A DNA stretch of 64,000 nt from Pedobacter cryophilus. GTDB taxonomy: Bacteria > Bacteroidota > Bacteroidia > Sphingobacteriales > Sphingobacteriaceae. How positions within the stretch are numbered: the stretch's first letter is position 1; each line of letters starts with the position of its first letter. Under the pieces are notes generated by a model, which searched no databases, was not told where the DNA came from, and was given only the letters and a program-made list of their open reading frames with translations. This document shows, in pieces, positions 9,968 to 17,214 of this stretch. The translations under genes and the position numbers were made by a program. Where the stretch lies: the NCBI RefSeq assembly GCF_005116455.1, contig NZ_SWBP01000004.1, forward strand, positions 310,001-374,000. Direction: 5' to 3'.

Positions 9968-10004
9968 AAAAAGCCTCCCGAATAAAAAATGGGAGGCTTT
10001 TTTA
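9967..10004 (+). terminator. Terminator of clpPX
   Basis: AAGCCTCCC (9971-9979) pairs with GGGAGGCTT (9991-9999), flanked by A-run and T-run. Confidence 0.9.
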
Positions 10005-10019
10005 TAAAACATAAAATTT

Positions 10020-10874
10020 ATGAACGAAGAAAAAGACATTAAAAAAGAACTGGTTCCAAAACCACCCAAAGAAGTAAATACGCCTATTAAAAAGGGCTTA
10101 AAATCTAAAGAAGACATTGTAGCCAATTGGTTACCACGCTACACTGGTAGGCCTTTAGACGAGTTTGGAGATTATATTTTACTCACCAACTTCTCTAAAT
10201 ATGTGCAACTGTTTTCAGAATGGAATAACAACGCACCAATTTACGGTTTAGATAAACCCATGCAAAGTGTGACTGCTAATGGCATCACCATCATCAATTT
10301 TGGAATGGGCAGCCCATTAGCCGCTACCATGATGGATTTGTTAACGGCTATTAAACCAAAAGCAGCCCTGTTTTTAGGGAAATGCGGAGGCTTAAAGAAA
10401 AAGAACGAAATAGGTGATTTAATTTTGCCCATTGCAGCCATCAGAGGAGAAGGAACTTCAAATGATTATTTGCCTGCCGAAGTTCCGGCGTTACCTGCTT
10501 TCGCCTTACAAAAGGCTATTTCTACCACCATTAGAGACCATTCTAGAGATTACTGGACGGGTACGGTTTACACTACCAACCGCCGAGTTTGGGAGCATGA
10601 TGGTAAATTTAAAAAGTACCTTAAAAGCTTAAGAGCCATGGCCGTAGATATGGAAACAGCCACTATTTTTACTACAGGTTTTGCCAATAAAATACCAACT
10701 GGCGCATTATTATTGGTTTCAGACCAACCTATGATTCCAGAAGGAGTGAAGACAGCCGAAAGTGATTCTTCTAAAACATCTTCAGATCATGTAGAATCGC
10801 ACCTTAAAATTGGTATAGATTCTTTAAAGCAGCTCATCAATAAAGGACAAACGGTAAAACACTTAAAGTTTTAA
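10020..10874 (+). CDS. amn: AMP nucleosidase (short Bacteroidota form)
   Basis: 284 residues of the purine-nucleoside-phosphorylase (PNP/UDP) superfamily. Expected reaction: AMP plus water to adenine and ribose 5-phosphate. The PNP core is visible: ITIINFGMGSPLAATMMDLL, then KAALFLGKCGGLKKKNEIGDLILP, and MAVDMETATIFTTGFANKI, where the VDMETA stretch lines the sugar/phosphate site; the aspartate in LLVSDQPMIPEG is the base-contacting residue of the family. The protein is shorter than the E. coli enzyme and lacks its N-terminal regulatory domain, like other Bacteroidota proteins given this name. A general nucleoside phosphorylase cannot be excluded. Confidence 0.8.
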   Translation: MNEEKDIKKELVPKPPKEVNTPIKKGLKSKEDIVANWLPRYTGRPLDEFGDYILLTNFSKYVQLFSEWNNNAPIYGLDKPMQSVTANGITIINFGMGSPLAATMMDLLTAIKPKAALFLGKCGGLKKKNEIGDLILPIAAIRGEGTSNDYLPAEVPALPAFALQKAISTTIRDHSRDYWTGTVYTTNRRVWEHDGKFKKYLKSLRAMAVDMETATIFTTGFANKIPTGALLLVSDQPMIPEGVKTAESDSSKTSSDHVESHLKIGIDSLKQLINKGQTVKHLKF

Positions 10875-10933
10875 ATTTTTTTGAAAAGCAAGGTTCTTCG
10901 CTTTTTTGTGCCGATAGTCCCGCTATTCATTAC

Positions 10934-10967
10934 AATGCCCACGCTAAAAAAGCTGTGGGCATTTTCA
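10934..10967 (+). terminator. Probable terminator downstream of amn
   Basis: AATGCCCAC (10934-10942) pairs with GTGGGCATT (10955-10963), followed by TTTTC. Outer arms CCGATAG and CTATCGG extend the fold. Confidence 0.65.
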
Positions 10968-11425
10968 TTGCTATCGGGTTTATGATATTCAGGTTCTCCT
11001 TTATTTAAAAAATCCGAACGCTGCATCATAGAGTCAAAGGATTTCTAATGAGTTTGTCATGCTGAGCGGAGTCGAAGCATTTATTCAGAGTTGTAATGCT
11101 ATTGTAGATTCGACAACTTTTTTGCCAACGTGATTAGAAAGTTGTCGAATCTTTATTATGCTGAGCGAAGTTGAAGAATCCAATTTTATGTCCTGCTGAG
11201 CGAAGTCGAAGCATCTCCATCCAGATTTGTTATACTAGTGTAGATTCGACAACTTTCTTGCAGACGTGATTAGAAAGTTGTCGAATCTTTATTAATTAAC
11301 TAAAAGAATGAAAATTAAATAAAACCTCAACGGTAGCGGAGTTGAAGCATTTTCCATTACGTTTGTCATGCTGAGCGGAGTCGAAGCATCTTTATTGTAA
11401 TCATAGACCAATTCGAAGCACCCCT
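10968..11425. repeat. Intergenic cluster of CTGAGCG-type repeats and two long inverted repeats
   Basis: CTGAGCGGAGTCGAAGCAT or close variants occur near 11062-11080, 11159-11181, 11196-11214, 11332-11350 and 11371-11389. Between them lie two related hairpins: GATTCGACAACTTT (11107-11120) with its exact complement at 11138-11151, and a 16-base perfect pair at 11243-11258 and 11272-11287. The two hairpins share their loop sequence (ACGTGATTAG), so one is a copy of the other. No coding sequence is visible. Confidence 0.8.
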
Positions 11426-12004
11426 TTACTTCACCCTTATTTTAATCACCAACTTCTTCACTTTCTCCTCATTCACCTTAATATTTGGGCGATGCGCATC
11501 CGAAGGGAAAAATAAATAAAATTCTTTTGGAGTAGCCTTGGCATAAAAGGCTTTATCAATTTCATAATTGGCAACATCTTTAGTAGGGTTGTATGCATTT
11601 ACAATCTTAGCTTTTGCAGATGGCGCAATACCTATTTTTTCTTCACCTTTAATTACATACTGTAGGTCTATATATTTTTGATGAGACTCCCATTTAGTAT
11701 CTTTAAGCGGTTTGTCTACTATTTCAGTAATAGAAGCAAAAACTTCTTCACCATCAATAGGGTATTTGCCTGGTGCTAAAGTTACTAAATCTTGAGTTTT
11801 CATAAATTCAAAAGCTTTATCCCAAGCTGCTTTATTCGCATTGTATTGTTTTTCAAACTCATCTTTATTGGTTTGGTAAGACGCAACAGGCTTTAAACCT
11901 TTAGAAATATCTTGATTATAAAACCACATTTGTGATTTATTTAAAGAGGTACAAGCTGTAAAAAGTAATGCAGCAAAAATGGGAAATAAGATTCTTTTGT
12001 TCAT
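11426..12004 (-). CDS. YhcH/YjgK/YiaL (DUF386) family lipoprotein
   Basis: 192 residues beginning with a lipoprotein signal: basic MNKR, a hydrophobic run, and the lipobox LLFTAC with the acylated cysteine near residue 18. The mature part is the YiaL cupin-like fold: DGEEVFASITE, WESHQKYIDLQYVIKGEEKIGIAP, and FYLFFPSDAHRPNI, where the conserved glutamate/histidines bind metal. Relatives act on sugar or sialic-acid derivatives, but the exact reaction is unsettled. The frame can be read further upstream to 12103, but that would bury the signal peptide. It lies 3' of the methyltransferase on the same strand, 53 bases away. Confidence 0.85.
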   Translation of the reverse strand: MNKRILFPIFAALLFTACTSLNKSQMWFYNQDISKGLKPVASYQTNKDEFEKQYNANKAAWDKAFEFMKTQDLVTLAPGKYPIDGEEVFASITEIVDKPLKDTKWESHQKYIDLQYVIKGEEKIGIAPSAKAKIVNAYNPTKDVANYEIDKAFYAKATPKEFYLFFPSDAHRPNIKVNEEKVKKLVIKIRVK

Positions 12005-12057
12005 AATCAGGTTTAATAGTTTAGGGACTGCAATGTAAAAGATAATTGATCTAAATC

Positions 12058-12741
12058 CTATTTCTTTTGCGCATACACAATTACCCACATGATGTTTTTC
12101 CAAAGCACATCAATATTGGTAAAGCCTACTTCTTTCAATTGCTCCAAATGCCAAACCACCGGTGTATGATAATCATGATCTGTTTGATGTTGCATCCACA
12201 TATCCCAGTTTTTTGGGGTCGAGCCTAATTTAAGAGCCTCGATTTTCCACCTTGCAATATGAGTTTGATAAATTTCTTCGGTAATGCCACGGGTTTGGTC
12301 GGCAAATTCAAATATGCCATTGGGTTTTAGTATGGTTAATATTTGTTGATACAGTTTTTTCTTTTCATCATCTTTAATATGGTGAATAGCAATACTAGAA
12401 ACTATAAAATCAAAGTGGTTTTCTGGAAAATCTAGAACACTAAAATCTTGTTGATGATAAATGATATTAGTGTTTTCTTTAAACCGCGTTTTACATTCGT
12501 TTAAAATATCCGCAGAAATATCTAAAGCATGAATCTCGGCATTTGGAAAATGATGGAGTATGGCAGCAGTTAAATTCCCGGTGCCACAACCTAAATCTAA
12601 AATACGTTGAGGTTTAAAATCTTTGGGTAAATAACAAAACAGGTTGTAAAAAATCTCCTCATACCTAGGCACACATTTACTAATTAATGCGGTATAATCA
12701 GAACTTAATTGGTTGTAAAAGCTTTCTACAGAGATATTCAT
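12058..12741 (-). CDS. Class I SAM-dependent methyltransferase
   Basis: 227 residues. Motif I is ILDLGCGTGNLTAAIL (about residues 44-59), followed by the acidic end of strand 2 in AEIHALDIS and the motif after strand 4, FDFIVSSIAIHHI. The C-terminal part carries HTPVVWHLEQLKEVGFTNIDVLWKNI, common in the UbiE/Tam-like subgroup. The substrate is unknown. It is followed by the YiaL lipoprotein gene; no functional link is evident. Confidence 0.85.
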   Translation of the reverse strand: MNISVESFYNQLSSDYTALISKCVPRYEEIFYNLFCYLPKDFKPQRILDLGCGTGNLTAAILHHFPNAEIHALDISADILNECKTRFKENTNIIYHQQDFSVLDFPENHFDFIVSSIAIHHIKDDEKKKLYQQILTILKPNGIFEFADQTRGITEEIYQTHIARWKIEALKLGSTPKNWDMWMQHQTDHDYHTPVVWHLEQLKEVGFTNIDVLWKNIMWVIVYAQKK

Positions 12742-12791
12742 ACGTTATTAAGTGATTAATGCAATTATTTGATATGACGAACAGCCAAAAG

Positions 12792-13139
12792 CTAGGTTTC
12801 TTGAATCAAATAATCAACTTCAATTTTTAATTTAGGTAAATGATTAATTAAAATAGACCAAATATTTTCATCTGAAATATTGTCATAAGCGTGAATTACA
12901 TGATTTCTTAATCCAATAATCGCCTTTGCATTGGTGATTTTTTCAGCATAGGATTTATCACGACTGATAATTCTGTTCATTGCTTCACCAATAATTTCAA
13001 GATTTCTTTCAACAGCTCTTTTCAGCATGATGTTGTTCCGATATTTGAAAAAATCTTTTTCTTCGTTTTGGAAGAACTCATTTATTTCATCAATAGATAT
13101 TTGCACATCAAATAACCATTTGAGAATTCTTTCATCCAT
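12792..13139 (-). CDS. hepT: HepT-like HEPN ribonuclease toxin (DUF86)
   Basis: 115 residues, all-helical. The HEPN active-site motif R-x4-H-x-Y is complete: Arg78, His83 and Tyr85 in LRNHVIHAYDNI. In characterised HepT/MntA systems the toxin is an RNase and the partner MntA AMPylates the tyrosine of this motif to silence it. Its start overlaps the end of the nucleotidyltransferase gene by eight bases, giving an antitoxin-first operon on the minus strand. All key residues are present, so the module looks functional. Confidence 0.88.
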   Translation of the reverse strand: MDERILKWLFDVQISIDEINEFFQNEEKDFFKYRNNIMLKRAVERNLEIIGEAMNRIISRDKSYAEKITNAKAIIGLRNHVIHAYDNISDENIWSILINHLPKLKIEVDYLIQET

Positions 13140-13431
13140 AAATTAGTTCTTTGGATTGGTCTATTGATTTAATTAAAATGGGATTTCGTAAAGTTTGTTG
13201 TTCAACTAAATCAATCTCACGACCAAATAAAGATTCTAATTTTTCTTTTAAATTGATGTAGTTATCAAAATATTGAGATAATTCAATGGGTTTGAATTTC
13301 ACCAGTAAATCAACATCACTTTTATGATTAAAATTAGAAGTTAAGGCAGACCCAAATAGGTACATTTTTTCTACATGGTAAATCTTACATAGTTTTTTTA
13401 AGCTTTCTATATGATTATCCATTATTCCCAT
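13132..13431 (-). CDS. mntA: MntA-like minimal nucleotidyltransferase antitoxin
   Basis: 99 residues. The GS-x10-DxD motif of minimal nucleotidyltransferases is intact (LFGSALTSNF then SDVDLLV, with Asp39 and Asp41), and Asp74 in REIDLVE is the third metal ligand. By family knowledge it AMPylates HepT. A second in-frame ATG lies at 13422 and would shorten the N-terminus by three residues. It is followed with overlap by hepT. Confidence 0.87.
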   Translation of the reverse strand: MGIMDNHIESLKKLCKIYHVEKMYLFGSALTSNFNHKSDVDLLVKFKPIELSQYFDNYINLKEKLESLFGREIDLVEQQTLRNPILIKSIDQSKELIYG

Positions 13432-13510
13432 AGTTCAAATTTAGCTAAAAAAATCTTTGATAAACACCTTTTAAAGCTTAAGGATTTGTTTTGTTATTGT
13501 TTCTGCCAAT

Positions 13511-13582
13511 TAGCCGGACAACTTCATCCATCTTCATGTTAAAAATTTCAGTGATTTTAAAAAAGGAACGCTGAACCTTTTG
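13511..13582 (-). repeat. Gene-tail repeat, copy A
   Basis: One of five near-complete copies (A 13511, B 14997, C 15733, D 16577, F 60348) plus a fragment G (17914-17931). The plus-strand consensus runs CCGGACAACTT, then TCTTCATTTTA, then TTTCAGTGATCCTGAAAAAG, then ACCAGATTGG. Inside is a stem, CAGTGATCCT with AGGAACACTG around a GAAAA-type loop. This copy is the most decayed (ATTTTAAAA in the stem) and runs into the transposase-tail remnant. Confidence 0.75.
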
Positions 13583-13584
13583 GA

Positions 13585-13656
13585 GTTAAAGCGGATGACA
13601 CATTCTTTGTATTTAAAAGTTCAAGATGCGCTTAAAGCTAACATCAGGAACAGCTT
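13585..13656 (-). pseudogene. Decayed copy of a transposase-tail repeat
   Basis: Matches 17250-17321 over its whole length (read on the minus strand it still ends ...KECVIRF), but has an in-frame TGA. The similarity stops abruptly after CAGCTT, exactly where the 17.3-kb ORF changes from its tail into the transposase body. Confidence 0.65.
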
Positions 13657-13912
13657 GTTAATCAAATATTTATCTTTATTACCGCTATGACCTCTGAATA
13701 TCTGTGGTTAAAAAAAATAATAAAGCATTGAAAAACAATAAGAAAAAAAATAACCACAGAGGGCTCAAAGTTCACAGAGCTAAATTTAAGTAGACTATGA
13801 TAAATAGTACTAAGAAATAATGGGTTGAAGCGTATGAAATTTCTTAGTTTCCATAAATTTGTAGAAACTATTGCTTTTGATACCTCAATTTTAACTGAAA
13901 AAAAATATAAAG
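13657..13912. other. Intergenic region with an ACCACAGAG-type dispersed repeat
   Basis: ATAACCACAGAGGGCTCAAA and TTCACAGAGCTAAA at about 13750-13785 recur in variant form near 31902-31930 (reverse orientation) and 58854-58886. The rest is AT-rich. A short frame starting at 13825 overlaps the antitoxin start and does not resemble a HigB toxin. Confidence 0.5.
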
Positions 13913-14269
13913 ATGAGCTGGAAAGTGTTAAAAACCGAAGAGGAATATCATCATGCTGCTATAAGAATGATGGAAATATTTTATGCTGCACCAAATACGC
14001 CAGAAAGCGAAGAATTAGACTTATTAGTGGTTTTGGTAAAGGATTATGATGATAAACATTTTCATCTGCCAGAGCTTGACGCTTTAGAGGTTATTAAGTA
14101 TAAAATGCAGGAAATGGGAATGAAATCAAAAGATTTGGAGTCTATTATTGGCAGCAAAGGACATGTTTCGGCAATACTTTTTGGCAAGAGAGAAATTACC
14201 TTAAAAATGGCTCAAAAACTTAAAGATTATTTTAGTATTCCTGCCGAAGTATTTTTTAATGGTGCGTAG
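13913..14269 (+). CDS. Orphan HigA-like antitoxin / HTH regulator
   Basis: 118 residues. The N-terminal part (WKVLKTEEEYHHA, then a helix and PESEELDLLVVLVKDYDDKH) and the C-terminal Cro/C1-type helix-turn-helix (MGMKSKDLESIIGSKGHVSAILFGKREITLKMAQKL, shown in part) are the layout of HigA2-type antitoxins in Bacteroidota. No HigB toxin frame is found upstream or downstream, so it is either an orphan or the survivor of a broken pair. It is the only gene of this accessory block on the plus strand. Confidence 0.75.
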   Translation: MSWKVLKTEEEYHHAAIRMMEIFYAAPNTPESEELDLLVVLVKDYDDKHFHLPELDALEVIKYKMQEMGMKSKDLESIIGSKGHVSAILFGKREITLKMAQKLKDYFSIPAEVFFNGA

Positions 14270-14272
14270 GTT

Positions 14273-14311
14273 GATGACATGATCTTTGAAAGCTGATTCA
14301 ACTTAGCTAAT
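14273..14311. repeat. Duplicated start region of a toxin-antitoxin operon
   Basis: This 39-base stretch matches 17171-17209 at about 35 of 39 positions. At 17.2 kb it covers the ATG and leader of an antitoxin gene; here no such gene remains. It looks like the relic of a lost related module. Confidence 0.6.
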
Positions 14312-14361
14312 CCCAATATTTTTAACAAAATAAATAGCTAGAACAGCAAGGCTTTAGTCAA

Positions 14362-14952
14362 TTATTTTTTAAGAATTCCTTTATCCACACTTTCGTTTAT
14401 TAAATTTTCGGCATAGTTCCAAATTGTTGTCGAACCGTTTTTAATTGCTTTTTTCTTATCATAAACTTTTTGATAGGGAACATTAAACTCTAACCAAGTC
14501 CCACCATTATTAGAAGTATTTTGTAATAATGGTTCAAACCTGTCCATTGACTTTGCAAATTTTGCCTCCTCCGTAATACCATCTTCAAATTCTTTCCAAA
14601 TGGCAATAAATTCTTCGGCTTGCGCTGTGGGTAATAGTCCGAAAATTCGTTTAGCAGCTAAAAGTTCCTCGTCTGTATTGGTGTGGTTTTTGGCAACATC
14701 ATATAAAAAAGTATCTCCTGCATCAATTTCTACAATATCGTGGATTAAAACCATTTTTAATACCTTAAGAATATCTATTGGCTTATCCGAATGTTCTGCT
14801 AATACAATAGTCATCATTGCTAAATGCCAACTATGTTCTGCATCATTTTCTTGCCTGTCGCTATTAAATAATTTAGTCTTACGTTGAATGTATTTTAACT
14901 TGTCAATCTCTTTTATGAAACTTACTTGTTTTAATAAATGATCTGTTTGCAT
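14362..14952 (-). CDS. HD-domain phosphohydrolase (YfbR/HDDC2-like)
   Basis: 196 residues. Metal-binding residues of the HD superfamily are visible: His40 in NDAEHSWHLAMM, His71-Asp72 in VLIHDIVEIDAGD, and a later aspartate in KSMDRFEPLL. This subgroup contains 5'-deoxynucleotidases; activity on a dNMP is plausible but not shown. In this setting it may be mobile cargo, perhaps with a defence or nucleotide-sanitising role (inference). Repeat copy B lies on its 5' side. Confidence 0.8.
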   Translation of the reverse strand: MQTDHLLKQVSFIKEIDKLKYIQRKTKLFNSDRQENDAEHSWHLAMMTIVLAEHSDKPIDILKVLKMVLIHDIVEIDAGDTFLYDVAKNHTNTDEELLAAKRIFGLLPTAQAEEFIAIWKEFEDGITEEAKFAKSMDRFEPLLQNTSNNGGTWLEFNVPYQKVYDKKKAIKNGSTTIWNYAENLINESVDKGILKK

Positions 14953-14996
14953 TATTTTATATGTTTTGAGAGGGATTAATGCTTTTTAACATTCTG

Positions 14997-15075
14997 CCAT
15001 TTATAGGGTAAACTCCGCTATAATCATTTTAAAGATTTTAGTAATCCCGAAAAAGGAATAAGAAACCAGATTGGA
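14997..15075 (-). repeat. Gene-tail repeat, copy B
   Basis: Contains ACTCC, TCATTTTAAAGATTTTAGTA, ATCCCGAAAAAGGAAT and AAACCAGATTGGAG. Its 5' quarter has diverged. It ends 18 bases from the stop codon of the ParE gene at 15093. Confidence 0.7.
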
Positions 15076-15092
15076 GTCTAGAACTCACCGTT

Positions 15093-15401
15093 TTACTTGG
15101 TTAAAATATCAAGCATTTTTTTGGGATCTTGTCTATTATCCCAAAATGCTGTAATTATCAACTTTTCATCCAAAAGTTTATAGTAAATACTAAAGTGCCC
15201 CATGGCTGATTCTCTTGTGTTAGGATAATTAGTTAGTTTATAGCTACTTGTATTCTTAAGAATAAGATTTATCCTTTTCTTTGTTAGTATGATGAGTTTT
15301 TCGGCATATTGAGTTGAATGATTTCTGAGTGTCCAATATTTAAGTATTTCTCTTCTCTGCCTTGCTGCTGTTTCTGTCCAGACTACAGACCTTTTATCCA
15401 T
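15093..15401 (-). CDS. ParE/RelE-superfamily toxin
   Basis: 102 residues with the family layout: VVWTETAARQRREILKYW at the start, NYPNTRESAMGHFSIYYKLL in the middle and ITAFWDNRQDPKKM at the end, the last being the typical strand-plus-basic-tail of Bacteroidota ParE proteins. Target unknown: gyrase inhibitor or ribosome-dependent RNase are both possible in this superfamily. It overlaps its antitoxin gene by 19 bases. Confidence 0.85.
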   Translation of the reverse strand: MDKRSVVWTETAARQRREILKYWTLRNHSTQYAEKLIILTKKRINLILKNTSSYKLTNYPNTRESAMGHFSIYYKLLDEKLIITAFWDNRQDPKKMLDILTK

Positions 15402-15625
15402 TCTAAATCACTTTTGTCTAGTTGGTCTTGTGAAATCAACCTTTCTTTTTTAATGTCATTGTCGCTTAATTGTAGCATTAGAATTTGTTCATCCGAAAGT
15501 TTCACAATGTCATTATCTATTGAGCTTTTCTCAACCAATTGATATAATGCAGATAAATAATCTTTGTTAGAAATTGTTAGCAGTTTATCTATTATACTGT
15601 TTCTTAAATTGTCTGTACCAGTCAT
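15383..15625 (-). CDS. Antitoxin of the ParE-type pair
   Basis: 80 residues, predicted helical, with an N-terminal half (LRNSIIDKLLTISNKDYLSALYQLV, shown in part) of the type found before RelE/ParE toxins in Bacteroidota and an acidic toxin-binding C-terminus (DNDIKKERLISQDQLDKSDL). No clear DNA-binding motif. Identified chiefly by position, size and overlap with the toxin. Confidence 0.75.
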   Translation of the reverse strand: MTGTDNLRNSIIDKLLTISNKDYLSALYQLVEKSSIDNDIVKLSDEQILMLQLSDNDIKKERLISQDQLDKSDLEWIKGL

Positions 15626-15732
15626 TTTAATTTCTTTATATAAAGGTTGTGAATTTAGAGGAACTTTCCAAAATAGAATGTTTCCTAAACATGTTCTGTT
15701 TTACAATAGCTTTCTATAATTGTTACTGCTAA

Positions 15733-15810
15733 TAAGCCGGACAACTTACTCCATCTTCATTTTAAAAATTTTCAGTAATCCTGAAAAAGGAATACTAAAA
15801 CCAAATTGGG
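15733..15810 (-). repeat. Gene-tail repeat, copy C
   Basis: The fullest copy: GCCGGACAACTTACTCC, ATCTTCATTTTAAAAATTTT, CAGTAATCCTGAAAAAGGAA and AAACCAAATTGGG. The stem reads AGTAATCCT with AGGAATACT, a G-C to A-T exchange on both sides relative to the consensus. It ends 16 bases from the stop of the lipoprotein gene. Confidence 0.8.
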
Positions 15811-15825
15811 ACTGCACTTTACAAA

Positions 15826-16470
15826 CTAATTATATACTGGTTTGCTTTGGTCTACTATTTTAAGTTTTATTCTGAATTTCCCGTTCTCCACTATTATACT
15901 AGAGCCTGTATTGGTTCTTATGTTGCCTTTAAAGGTTCCTTCCATAATATAATCTTTGAAACTAGTTACTACTAATGTGATCCCTTTATAGCTGCTAGAA
16001 TGAAATGAAAAGTTGTCATTTTGTGAATTTTGTATAGCGCTTCCAGCTTTTTTTAAGTTTAGAAGCTGTACTTCAACACGTTCGCAAAGTACTTGATTTT
16101 GGTGAGGGAGTGTATAGGGGATAGCTCTGTTTAAAATATCTGCTTGATCAAAATAGATAGCAATCCTTATATCTTGAAGTTTGTTAAAACGGACTAAATG
16201 AATATTATCTAATTTTATCAAATTATTGATAAATAAGGCATTTAATACCGTAGAATTATCTGGATACCTATCTACAAAAGTTGATGCGCAATATATTTCA
16301 TGACCATCAAACTCACCAGATATGAAGTATTCAGATTTTTCATCAGGCTTTACCGTTTTTAAAAATTCTTTGTCGGGGTCTGGTTTTGTTTGTGTTAAGG
16401 CAACTTCATATTTCTTTTCGCAAGAACTAAAAAGGGCTATTGTAAACAAGATAAGTAATGCGTTTTTCAT
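15826..16470 (-). CDS. Hypothetical lipoprotein
   Basis: 214 residues with an N-terminal lipoprotein signal (MKNALLILFTIALFSSC; lipobox LFSSC, cysteine about residue 17). The mature part is rich in beta-forming segments (YFISGEFDGHEIYCAS, IRIAIYFDQADILNRA, ITLVVTSFKDYIMEGTFKGNI), resembling the small beta-sandwich lipoproteins common in Bacteroidota. I do not recognise a named family. It sits between two toxin-antitoxin pairs and is followed by repeat copy C. Confidence 0.75.
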   Translation of the reverse strand: MKNALLILFTIALFSSCEKKYEVALTQTKPDPDKEFLKTVKPDEKSEYFISGEFDGHEIYCASTFVDRYPDNSTVLNALFINNLIKLDNIHLVRFNKLQDIRIAIYFDQADILNRAIPYTLPHQNQVLCERVEVQLLNLKKAGSAIQNSQNDNFSFHSSSYKGITLVVTSFKDYIMEGTFKGNIRTNTGSSIIVENGKFRIKLKIVDQSKPVYN

Positions 16471-16576
16471 AAATGATATTTTAAGTTTCTCAAAGAGGTG
16501 ATTTTAAATATTAATACGGAGATCCTAGATATTGTGATACAATGAAAATTTTATAAAAAGGAACAAAATTTTCCAT

Positions 16577-16653
16577 TCGGCTAGCAACTTTCTCTTTCTT
16601 CATTCTAGAAATTTCAGTGAGCCTGAAAAAGGAACAAACTGAAACCAGATTGG
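16577..16653 (-). repeat. Gene-tail repeat, copy D
   Basis: CGGCTAGCAACTTT, TTCTTCATTCTAGAAATTTC, AGTGAGCCTGAAAAAGGAAC and AACCAGATTGGG. It ends 11 bases from the stop of the ParE gene at 16664. Confidence 0.75.
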
Positions 16654-16663
16654 GTTGTTGTTA

Positions 16664-16957
16664 TTAAAGTTTTAGCTTTTTAGGATTTTGTCTTGTATCC
16701 CAAACCCGTAAGATTTGAATGGTTTTTACTGAATGGATGTAAAATAATTGATAGTTACTTATTACTTTCAATCTAAGGTTTGGGTAATCAGTTTGAATAC
16801 CAATCTCTGGAAATTCTGCTATAATATTTGCCGCTTCTTTAAAAAGCGCTTCTAATTTCTCACTGTAAGTATCACTTTTATTATGCTCTAACCAAAATTT
16901 ATAGATTTTAAACCGGTCTTTAATGGCCGCAGCAGTCCATTCTATTTTTTTAGACAT
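16664..16957 (-). CDS. ParE/RelE-superfamily toxin (second pair)
   Basis: 97 residues: KKIEWTAAAIKDRFKIYKFW, FPEIGIQTDYPNLRLKVISN and YQLFYIHSVKTIQILRVWDTRQNPKKL (shown in part) align with the other ParE proteins of this window in order and spacing, including the W-D-x-RQ-xP-KK ending shared with the toxin at 15093. It overlaps its antitoxin by 16 bases. Confidence 0.87.
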   Translation of the reverse strand: MSKKIEWTAAAIKDRFKIYKFWLEHNKSDTYSEKLEALFKEAANIIAEFPEIGIQTDYPNLRLKVISNYQLFYIHSVKTIQILRVWDTRQNPKKLKL

Positions 16958-17178
16958 TCTTTCATCATTTTATCAGCATCTTCTGATGAATAAACTCTTC
17001 CAGCTTTTATATCTTCTAATCCGAATTCAATAGCTTCTTTTTCTTCTTGTGTAAGTTTGTAAATGGAGTCTAATTCCGATTCCATATTTACCAATTTATA
17101 AATTTCTTCAAGAACAGATTGATCTTCTATCGAAGTGACTTTATTAATAATTTGGATTTTTAGCTCTGATGATGACAT
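16942..17178 (-). CDS. Antitoxin of the second ParE pair
   Basis: 78 residues from the ATG at 17178 (the frame is open to 17244 but the upstream codons look like leader DNA, and 17178 matches the duplicated start region at 14.3 kb). Helical N-terminus SSSELKIQIINKVTSIEDQS, then TQEEKEAIEFGLEDIKAGRVYSSEDADKMM (shown in part), the standard antitoxin tail for ParE in Bacteroidota. A 16-base palindrome sits upstream. Confidence 0.82.
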   Translation of the reverse strand: MSSSELKIQIINKVTSIEDQSVLEEIYKLVNMESELDSIYKLTQEEKEAIEFGLEDIKAGRVYSSEDADKMMKECLKK

Positions 17179-17214
17179 GATCTTTGAAATTTTATTCAAT
17201 TTAGCTAATTTTTT

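Noticed and set aside
13511-13582. Gene-tail repeat as a conserved coding fragment (readable as FSDPEKG...KPDW on the plus strand)
   Set aside because: Several copies have stop codons or shifts in that frame, and sequence changes keep the hairpin rather than the peptide.
13825-14049. HigB-type toxin upstream of the HigA-like gene
   Set aside because: The 74-residue frame does not show the HigB/RelE strand pattern, overlaps the antitoxin start by 137 bases in another frame, and has the look of non-coding DNA.
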